From NCBI RefSeq assembly GCF_014844135.1, contig NZ_CP041403.1:1364001-1428000 (forward strand): 64,000 nt of DNA, written 5' to 3'. The translations under genes were made by a program, and so were the position numbers. The number at the start of each line of letters is the position of its first letter. The stretch's first letter is position 1. The notes under the pieces were generated by a model. The model saw nothing but the letters and a program-made list of their open reading frames with translations, was not told where the DNA came from and did not search any database. This stretch comes from Arcobacter sp. FWKO B (lineage in GTDB: Bacteria > Campylobacterota > Campylobacteria > Campylobacterales > Arcobacteraceae). Positions 58,103 through 64,000 of this stretch are shown piece after piece.

Positions 58103-58593
58103 CTTTGAAGATAATCAAATTCTATTTTTGCTTCTCCATAAATCTCAAGTATCATATTTAAAGTCCCTTTGTGTGAACATAGTAAGATATTTTTGGTGGT
58201 ATCAAGTTCATCCAAAAATGACTTTATCCTATTTTCAAACTCATAGTAGTCTTCATCACTTATATAATCAAACCAAGAGATTTCACTATTTAGATACTCT
58301 TGCTTAAAGCATGGCAGTTTTTCTATCTCATCAAATGATTTAAGTTCAATTTTTTCTTTGAATCTAAGCTCTTTTAGTCTTTTGTCTTTTGTATAGTTTA
58401 GGTTTAGTTTATCTAGAGTTTGTGTACATCTTTTTAAATCAGAAGAATATATAAAATCAAAGTTTTGTTGGGATATATCTTTGACTTTTGCAAAACTAAA
58501 TAAATCAGTGTCTATTTCTATATCACTCCAACCAAGATATCTTTTGTGATAGATTAGTGATGGAGCAGAGTGTCTAAGTAGTGTTAAAGCCAT
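58042..58593 (-). CDS. cobC: Histidine phosphatase, probable alpha-ribazole phosphatase
   Basis: 183 residues. N-terminal LTLLRHSAPS is the phosphoglycerate-mutase-type RH motif; YSSDLKRCTQT and the second His in LLCSHKGTLNMIL follow the fold. As last gene of the cob operon it probably removes the phosphate from alpha-ribazole 5'-phosphate or adenosylcobalamin phosphate. It overlaps cobS by 10 bases and converges into the GGDEF-EAL gene. Confidence 0.8.
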   Translation of the reverse strand: MALTLLRHSAPSLIYHKRYLGWSDIEIDTDLFSFAKVKDISQQNFDFIYSSDLKRCTQTLDKLNLNYTKDKRLKELRFKEKIELKSFDEIEKLPCFKQEYLNSEISWFDYISDEDYYEFENRIKSFLDELDTTKNILLCSHKGTLNMILEIYGEAKIEFDYLQSYTLHLHNISSTSAKGKGFA

Positions 58594-59330
58594 AGAGCAA
58601 TACTTATAAATAGTAGTGTTTCGGTCAGTTCAAGAGAAGTTCCAAGGACATCACCGTTTAAAAATCCAAGACTATCTTGTAGTACTTTGGTTATCAAAAT
58701 AGCACTTATTATACCTATAAAAAAGAGTGCAAAAAATATATTTCCAATAAGTAAAATCCCAATAATACAACTTGCTATTAAACTTATCACCATAGTAGTA
58801 TTTGACAAAGAGTTTTTTAGAGTATTTACAAAAGTTGATTTAAATTCATTGATTTTTATAAGTACCAAAAGTGAAAATCTTGAAATAAGAGCTATAATGA
58901 TAAATTCAAAGAACATAGAATTTATAAGTAAAAAGCTAACAATAGAAACTTTTATAAGAAAAAATGCTATCACATAAAGTAATCCCATAGCACCAATAGT
59001 AGGCTCTTTTATGACCATATAAGGGTCTTTGCCAGAGTGTTTTGCATAGAGTGCATCAGTAACATCTACAATGGCTTCCGTGTGGATAAATCCGTAAAAT
59101 ACCATATAAAGTACAGCACTTATAACGGCTCCTGCCATGCCTAAAGATTGGAAAATAAAAATATATGCTAAAATGGTTACTGAACCCAAAAATATACCTA
59201 CAATCGGAAAGAAAAAAAGCATTGACGAAAGTACACTTTTTTGTGATAAATTATCTGTTTGTTTGAAGTTTATAGGTAGTATGGTAAAGTAGCTAAATGC
59301 AAATTTGAATCCTAAATATATATCTTTCAT
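58584..59330 (-). CDS. cobS: Adenosylcobinamide-GDP ribazoletransferase
   Basis: About 248 residues, polytopic. FAFSYFTILPINFK near the start, GFIHTEAIVDVTDALYAKHSGKDPYMVIKEPTIGAMG in the middle and LNGDVLGTSLELTETLLF at the end are diagnostic. It joins alpha-ribazole to activated cobinamide. The ATG at 59330 has GGAG upstream and overlaps the cbiB stop by 4 bases, so it is preferred to 59342. Confidence 0.9.
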   Translation of the reverse strand: MKDIYLGFKFAFSYFTILPINFKQTDNLSQKSVLSSMLFFFPIVGIFLGSVTILAYIFIFQSLGMAGAVISAVLYMVFYGFIHTEAIVDVTDALYAKHSGKDPYMVIKEPTIGAMGLLYVIAFFLIKVSIVSFLLINSMFFEFIIIALISRFSLLVLIKINEFKSTFVNTLKNSLSNTTMVISLIASCIIGILLIGNIFFALFFIGIISAILITKVLQDSLGFLNGDVLGTSLELTETLLFISIALWL

Positions 59331-60214
59331 AACAATCTCCAAATAAAAAACCCTAAAATTAAAAACACTATTATAAACAAATCAAGCCTAATTTGCAAAC
59401 TAAGAGCTTTTGATAAGTCATCTTTGGTTATCTCTTTTTTGCCGTCACCGAAATAGGGTTTGTGTTTGATTTTGCCGAAATATGAAGTATCACCGCCCAA
59501 AGATATATCAAGGCTTAGAGCCATAGCTGATATTGGGTGTCCTGCATTTGGGCTTTCGTGGAGTTTTCCGAAGCTATAGAATTTTAAGAGAGCTTTTTTA
59601 CTCCAGAACAATAACCCTATCAAAATTGCCGTAATTCTTGAGGGGATAAAGTTTGCTATATCATCGAGTTTTGCACTAAATTTACCGAATTTTTCGTATT
59701 TATCGTTTTTGTACCCCACCATAGAATCAAGGGTATTTATCCCTTTATAGACAAAAAGCCCGTAAAGTCCAAATAAAAGAAGATAAAACAAAGGGGCTAT
59801 TACGCCGTCACTTAGGTTTTCTGCATATGTTTCGATAGAGGCTTTGTTTATATCGCTTTGGCTGAGGTTATCCGTATCTCTGCTTACTAGGTATTTGATA
59901 TTTTGTGGATTATTTAATATCTCTTTGACGCTGTCATATAGGGATTTTGATGCAAGTCCGCTAGAAGCGATAAGTGCTAGAACAAAAATATTGTCCACAA
60001 AAAAATCTATAAAAAACACTACCGCAAAAATCAAAGATAAAAGAGATAGATTGAGCATAGCACCCCTTGAGATACTATCTTTGTAAAAATTTTTTTCAAA
60101 CCAAGATATAAAATCCCCCATAAAAACAACAGGGTGTTTATATGATTTGATAAATCTAAATTCACCGAAGATTTTATCTATGATGTAAGCTATTAGTGAT
60201 ATTTCAAAGTGCAT
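59327..60214 (-). CDS. cbiB: Cobinamide-phosphate synthase CbiB
   Basis: 295 residues with four or five membrane helices. The segments KASIETYAENLSDGVIAPLFYLLLFG and RITAILIGLLFW, then HESPNAGHPISAMALSLDISLGGDTSYFG are family hallmarks. It attaches the aminopropanol arm to cobyric acid. Overlaps cobQ by 11 bases. Confidence 0.93.
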   Translation of the reverse strand: MHFEISLIAYIIDKIFGEFRFIKSYKHPVVFMGDFISWFEKNFYKDSISRGAMLNLSLLSLIFAVVFFIDFFVDNIFVLALIASSGLASKSLYDSVKEILNNPQNIKYLVSRDTDNLSQSDINKASIETYAENLSDGVIAPLFYLLLFGLYGLFVYKGINTLDSMVGYKNDKYEKFGKFSAKLDDIANFIPSRITAILIGLLFWSKKALLKFYSFGKLHESPNAGHPISAMALSLDISLGGDTSYFGKIKHKPYFGDGKKEITKDDLSKALSLQIRLDLFIIVFLILGFFIWRLL

Positions 60215-61553
60215 TTAGTATCTTTTTGACATCTAATTGAGTTTTGACTATATTTACAAATTCGTTGACGGTTTTTTGTTTGTGTATTTCAAACTTTTCA
60301 TCATCAAAAATACCGTGGACAAATGTCCCTTTGATATTGTTTTTTTCATAAAATAGTGGATACTTAGTACTTTGCCCGTGGCGGATTTGAAATCCTTTTA
60401 CTTTTTTGCCAAATATTTCAAATTCACCTTTTAGTAGTGTTTTTTCTTTGTGAAATATTATATTATCATCTATAAATCCAAGCCCTTCTTCACTTGTAGG
60501 GGTCTCGTTTTCTATGCTCAGGTCATCTATTATTTTCTCAAACATCATCTCATATCCACCGCAAATACCTAAAATCTCTTTTTTGTAGGTTTGAATTTGA
60601 GCAAAAAGTCCTGTGGATTTGAGCCATTTTAAATCTTTGATTACTAGTTTTGACCCTGGCAGGATTACCAAATCAAACTGCACAAGGCTGATATTGGAAG
60701 TGACAAATTCTACTAAAATATCATCATCTGCTATTAAAGGTTCAAAGTCGTTGTAGTTGCTCATAGTAGGGTAGTTTATGATGGCTACCTTTTTGGTATA
60801 GCTTGGTTTGATTTGTACAAAATTTTTTAGACTTGCACTATCTTCAAAGCCAAGATTAAAAGGGGTATAGGGCAATACTCCAAGAACAGGTATTTTAAAC
60901 TCGTTTTCTATGATTTTGACCCCTTCATCAAACAAGCTCATATCCCCTCTGAATTTATTGACTATTACCCCAATGACATTTTGTCTCATTTGTATAGGCA
61001 GTAGGTTGTAAACTCCCCAAATAGAAGCAAATACACCGCCCCTTTCTATATCTGCAACTAGTATGATTTTTGTATCAAATTCACAAGCTATAAATACATT
61101 TGATAGGTCTTTGTCCATAAGATTTAGCTCCACAGGACTCCCAGCTCCCTCACATACGACACAATCGTATTTGGTATCAAGATATGAAAAAGCATTTTTT
61201 ACGGCTGGTTTTAGTGTATCTATATCACGGTAATATTCTCTTACATCTTTATTGGTTACCACTTTACCTTCTACTATCAAAGATGCACTGTTTTTTGTCC
61301 CTGATTTTAGAAGTACGGGATTGATATGGTAGCTTGTGGGTATCCCCAAAACACTAGCTTGAAAGTGCTGAGCTACTGCTATTTCACTTCCGTCATCAGC
61401 CACATGGGAGTTGTTGGATACATTTTGAGCTTTAAAAGGAGCTACCTTGTATCCCAAATCTTGCAATATCTTAGCAATGGCAAAGGTTAGCGTACTTTTT
61501 CCTGCATCGCTTGAAGTTCCTAGTATTGATATGTTTTTTAGTTTTTTGGGCAT
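60204..61553 (-). CDS. cobQ: Cobyric acid synthase
   Basis: 449 residues. N-terminal ATPase part with the P-loop-like ILGTSSDAGKSTL (about 9-21) and GGVFASIWGVYNLLP; C-terminal glutamine amidotransferase with nucleophile Cys in EILGICGGYEMM (about residue 325) and the catalytic His in FVHGIFDD. It amidates four side chains of the corrin ring. It is 30-60 residues shorter than most CobQ proteins, but no key motif is missing. Confidence 0.92.
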   Translation of the reverse strand: MPKKLKNISILGTSSDAGKSTLTFAIAKILQDLGYKVAPFKAQNVSNNSHVADDGSEIAVAQHFQASVLGIPTSYHINPVLLKSGTKNSASLIVEGKVVTNKDVREYYRDIDTLKPAVKNAFSYLDTKYDCVVCEGAGSPVELNLMDKDLSNVFIACEFDTKIILVADIERGGVFASIWGVYNLLPIQMRQNVIGVIVNKFRGDMSLFDEGVKIIENEFKIPVLGVLPYTPFNLGFEDSASLKNFVQIKPSYTKKVAIINYPTMSNYNDFEPLIADDDILVEFVTSNISLVQFDLVILPGSKLVIKDLKWLKSTGLFAQIQTYKKEILGICGGYEMMFEKIIDDLSIENETPTSEEGLGFIDDNIIFHKEKTLLKGEFEIFGKKVKGFQIRHGQSTKYPLFYEKNNIKGTFVHGIFDDEKFEIHKQKTVNEFVNIVKTQLDVKKILNAL

Positions 61554-62548
61554 TTTAGACCTTTTTTCAAAACTTTTAAATCTTTTTTGCTTTTTACAGC
61601 AATCCGTACATAGCTATTATCCAAAAAGTCAAAATTAGAACAATCCCTAACCATTATTTTGTGACAGATAAGTTTTTGTGCAAATTCTTGTGCCGATATA
61701 TTGGAAAGTTTGACCAAAAAAAAGTTTGCATCACTTTCAAAAACCTTATCAATAAGTGGTGATTTTTCTAATATTTTTTTGAGATACTCTTTGGCTTTTT
61801 GGTTTTTGTGGAGTGTTTTTTGTTTGAATTTCTTATTTTGCAAAATATGTGATATAAATTCGCTATCAAATGCAGAGATCTTCCAAAGAGGTTCAAGTGA
61901 TTTGAGGTTTTTGATATTTTCTTCACTTGAGATTACAACACCTAGCCTCACCCCTGCACATGAGTAAAACTTCGTGAGGGATTTTAGGATGTATAGTTTG
62001 TCATAGTTTTTGAGATATTTTATCGTACTTTCTTTTTGGCTAAACTCCAAAAAAGACTCATCTATGATGATAGTTGCATTTTTTCGTGTCCACATTTCAA
62101 AAAGTTTTTCAATATCATAATACCTACCATCAGGCGTGGATGGATTTACAAAAACTACTAAAGAGTCTTTTTCTATCACGGTATCCATATTTTTAAATCT
62201 ATCTATCAAAATCAACTCTTTACTATGAAGTATGGCTGACTTTTTGTACTCCAAATATGCAGGTGAATATATATAACACCGTTTTGTTTTGATATTTCTC
62301 ATCAAAGAAAATATAGCACTACTTCCGCCATTATAGACTTCTAGTTTTTCCTTATCCACCGAAAAATGTTTTGAGAGTACACAATATAGGTTGTCATAGT
62401 TGGGATATGTTGAAATATCGGTTTGATTTAACTTGAATTTTGGCTTTATGAAATTGATATTTGATGATAAATCTATGATTTGTTTTTCTTCACAGTTTAT
62501 AGCTTTTGCAAATGCCTTTATATCTCCGCCGTGGGCAAATTCTATCAT
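61538..62548 (-). CDS. cobD: PLP-dependent aminotransferase-like, probable threonine-phosphate decarboxylase
   Basis: 336 residues of aminotransferase class I/II (HisC-like). PLP-binding Lys lies in LKSLTKFYSCAGVRLG (about residue 190); IIIDESFLEFSQ holds the PLP-facing Asp. In cobalamin operons this protein makes aminopropanol phosphate. Name follows Salmonella usage. It overlaps cobU upstream by ATGA and cobQ downstream by 16 bases. Confidence 0.88.
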   Translation of the reverse strand: MIEFAHGGDIKAFAKAINCEEKQIIDLSSNINFIKPKFKLNQTDISTYPNYDNLYCVLSKHFSVDKEKLEVYNGGSSAIFSLMRNIKTKRCYIYSPAYLEYKKSAILHSKELILIDRFKNMDTVIEKDSLVVFVNPSTPDGRYYDIEKLFEMWTRKNATIIIDESFLEFSQKESTIKYLKNYDKLYILKSLTKFYSCAGVRLGVVISSEENIKNLKSLEPLWKISAFDSEFISHILQNKKFKQKTLHKNQKAKEYLKKILEKSPLIDKVFESDANFFLVKLSNISAQEFAQKLICHKIMVRDCSNFDFLDNSYVRIAVKSKKDLKVLKKGLKCPKN

Positions 62549-63036
62549 TTGAGTCTTACTCCGATACCTAGTTTTACTTCATACACTTCATCGCAAAAAG
62601 ATGCCGTAACTTGCCCGATAATACCGCTTAAATCAACATATTTTCTTGATACTTTATCCATAGGTATTACGCCGTTTGTCACATCGTTTAGTACAAAAAC
62701 TATATTTGCATCTATTTTGTTCAACTCTTTTAGCTCTTGTATAAGCTCATCTTCGCTTTTATCAATATTATTTAGTAACCACATGGAAAGACAATCTATA
62801 AGATATGTATTGTGAGGCTTGATTATGCTTGGTAAATCATAGGGAGATTCTATAGTGATGAAGTTTTCTCCCCTTTTTTGGATATGTTTGTTTATTCTCT
62901 CTCTCATATCACTATCCCCAAAACTATTGTCATAGGTAGCAATATAATAAGGCTTATTTATAGACAAAGCAAGTGCCTTTTGCTCTGCAAGGTTGCTTTT
63001 GCCAGATTTTTGTCCGCCGAAATATAGAATCTTCAT
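62545..63036 (-). CDS. cobU: Adenosylcobinamide kinase / guanylyltransferase
   Basis: 163 residues. P-loop FGGQKSGKS at residues 5-13, YYIATYDNSFGDSDMRERI (site with the guanylylated His replaced by other residues here; the nearby KHIQKRG supplies His), LIDCLSMWLLN and VFVLNDVTNGVIPMDKVSRKYVDLSG. I place the start at ATG 63036, since MKILYFGG is the standard N-terminus and it overlaps the cobT stop (ATGA); a frame to 63108 would add 24 unlikely residues. Confidence 0.88.
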   Translation of the reverse strand: MKILYFGGQKSGKSNLAEQKALALSINKPYYIATYDNSFGDSDMRERINKHIQKRGENFITIESPYDLPSIIKPHNTYLIDCLSMWLLNNIDKSEDELIQELKELNKIDANIVFVLNDVTNGVIPMDKVSRKYVDLSGIIGQVTASFCDEVYEVKLGIGVRLK

Positions 63037-64000
63037 TGTAAAAACTCTTCCACTTTTGAAGTAATTTGTTCTTTGCTCAAGCCGTTTAAAAACCCATATG
63101 CAAGACATCCTCCAGCTCCAACTCCCTCTTTTGCTTCACCTTGGTCATATAGCTTAAGGGCGGGGTGGCTACTCAAAGCAAAATCAAAGTCTGCATAATA
63201 AGAATTTAATTTGAAATCTAGCATATCAAGTAGTGCTAATATATCGCTGTTTTTATCTTCATAAACCCATTTGGTTGTCACAAGTGCTATTTTAGAGTGG
63301 TCGATGGCTCCTTGCATGGTTTGTAAAATAGAGTTTATTACCAAAAGAACACAAGCCATTTGAGTACCGCCTGCAAGGATGATTCGGTAATCCTTATTGT
63401 TAGCACCCAAAATATAACCAGCATTGAATATCAGCATATTATCTGCTACTTTGCCCAATATTTCAAATATATCATCATTTGGTGATATATGCTTAAGTGC
63501 TTTGGTAACCACCTCTACTTTTAAATTTGAGGGATTAGAAGCAAATGAACTGCTAAATTTATCCTTAGCATCATATCCAAGAGCCAAAGCAGTAGTAAGA
63601 GCTGTAGTAGTTCCGCTAGGGACAGACTCAGCAAGTATTACATAATCACTTTTTGGCTCATACTTTTGCCCAAATTCTATCCCTTTTTGGAAAACTTCCA
63701 TAGCATCTATATTTGCACCCATATCTATAGAACCGCTTGGATTTATATTAAAGTTATGTTGTTTAAAATACTCTATTTTTGGGTTTACTTCAAGTCCAAG
63801 ATTCAAAAGCTCTATTTGAGAAAATGGGTGTAATAAATGCACTGCTCTACTTATAAGTGCTGGAGTTGGTACACCTTTTGGAGTTTGTGCAATTTGAGGT
63901 AGGCTTCTTACTTCTCCTGTACATACAAACTCACTATCAAGTGTGGGTGTGAGGTGTATCATACCTGGTATTCCTGCTTGCGTTATCCCTTCTATTTCAG
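63033..64000 (-). CDS. cobT: Nicotinate-nucleotide:dimethylbenzimidazole phosphoribosyltransferase-like protein, 5' end missing
   Basis: The frame stays open to the window edge (EIEGITQAGIPG precedes MIHLTPTLDSEF), and the ITQAG-PG-IHLTPTLD pattern is internal in the family, so the true start lies outside. The visible 320 residues include GVPTPALISRAVHLLHPF, GSIDMGANIDAMEVFQKG, AESVPSGTTTALTTALALGY and AGGTQMACVLLV. This is the CobT-like branch common in Campylobacterota and archaea. It activates the lower base for attachment by CobS and is the first visible gene of the cob operon. Confidence 0.88.
   Translation of the reverse strand, partial: EIEGITQAGIPGMIHLTPTLDSEFVCTGEVRSLPQIAQTPKGVPTPALISRAVHLLHPFSQIELLNLGLEVNPKIEYFKQHNFNINPSGSIDMGANIDAMEVFQKGIEFGQKYEPKSDYVILAESVPSGTTTALTTALALGYDAKDKFSSSFASNPSNLKVEVVTKALKHISPNDDIFEILGKVADNMLIFNAGYILGANNKDYRIILAGGTQMACVLLVINSILQTMQGAIDHSKIALVTTKWVYEDKNSDILALLDMLDFKLNSYYADFDFALSSHPALKLYDQGEAKEGVGAGGCLAYGFLNGLSKEQITSKVEEFLQ

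Noticed and set aside
63036-63108. Longer cobU start
   Set aside because: The extra 24 residues lie inside cobT coding sequence and precede the standard CobU N-terminus; the ATGA overlap favours 63036.

Overview
The window looks like a chromosomal segment of an AT-rich member of the Campylobacterota (Epsilonproteobacteria), most plausibly an Arcobacter-like marine or sediment organism. This placement is inferred from gene content and style (ModE/ModD molybdate cluster, fused MrpA/MrpB antiporter, Sel1-type Cys-rich protein, very low G+C) and was not tested by a search. All gene calls rest on motifs and family knowledge.

Left part (1-22.2 kb) is metabolic. It opens with the 3' end of a molybdopterin catalytic subunit, then the Fe-S beta subunit, a haem-b gamma subunit fused to cytochrome c, a Cys-containing periplasmic protein and a TorD-type chaperone: a type II DMSO-reductase-family enzyme. 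After a DJ-1/PfpI gene comes a complete leftward Mrp Na+/H+ antiporter operon (AB-C-D-E-F-G). A leftward molybdate cluster follows (modE, two modA paralogues, modD, a TOBE protein, modB, modC); a transcriptional-regulator-like gene sits between modB and modC, flanked by direct repeats. moaC and the mod genes would feed the molybdoenzyme at the left edge. Then come an M15 peptidase, a DUF493 gene, rpsU, a c-di-GMP-I riboswitch ahead of a 55-residue protein, sfsA, truC and dbpA.

Middle part (22.2-54.3 kb) is accessory. It starts with an intact MntA/HepT toxin-antitoxin pair, a frameshifted NTF2-like gene ending in an attC-like structure, REP-like palindromes, and remains of a second MntA/HepT pair abutting a 1483-bp IS4-type element with a 5-bp target duplication. 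From 26.1 to 51.7 kb there is a large two-partner-secretion / contact-dependent-inhibition locus: an FhaC/CdiB transporter, an anchored mini-Rhs protein, a 1862-residue FhaB/CdiA exoprotein with a VENN boundary and an alpha/beta-hydrolase toxin tip, its immunity protein, and eight promoterless or signal-less toxin-tip modules with immunity genes, plus a relic at the right end. The modules share long near-identical stretches with the main gene or with each other, so they look like stored cassettes. At least three toxin tips are alpha/beta hydrolases, several paired with lipoproteins. Downstream are a Sel1-repeat protein, a lipoprotein and a small secreted protein.

Right part (54.4-64 kb) returns to core functions: a leftward four-gene set including a Cys-rich small-domain protein and a transglutaminase-like protein, a rightward PAS-GGDEF-EAL protein, and a tightly overlapping leftward cobalamin nucleotide-loop operon (cobT-cobU-cobD-cobQ-cbiB-cobS-cobC) running off the right edge. 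The GGDEF-EAL gene and the last cob gene converge and overlap by 61 bp. No rRNA, tRNA or CRISPR array was seen.
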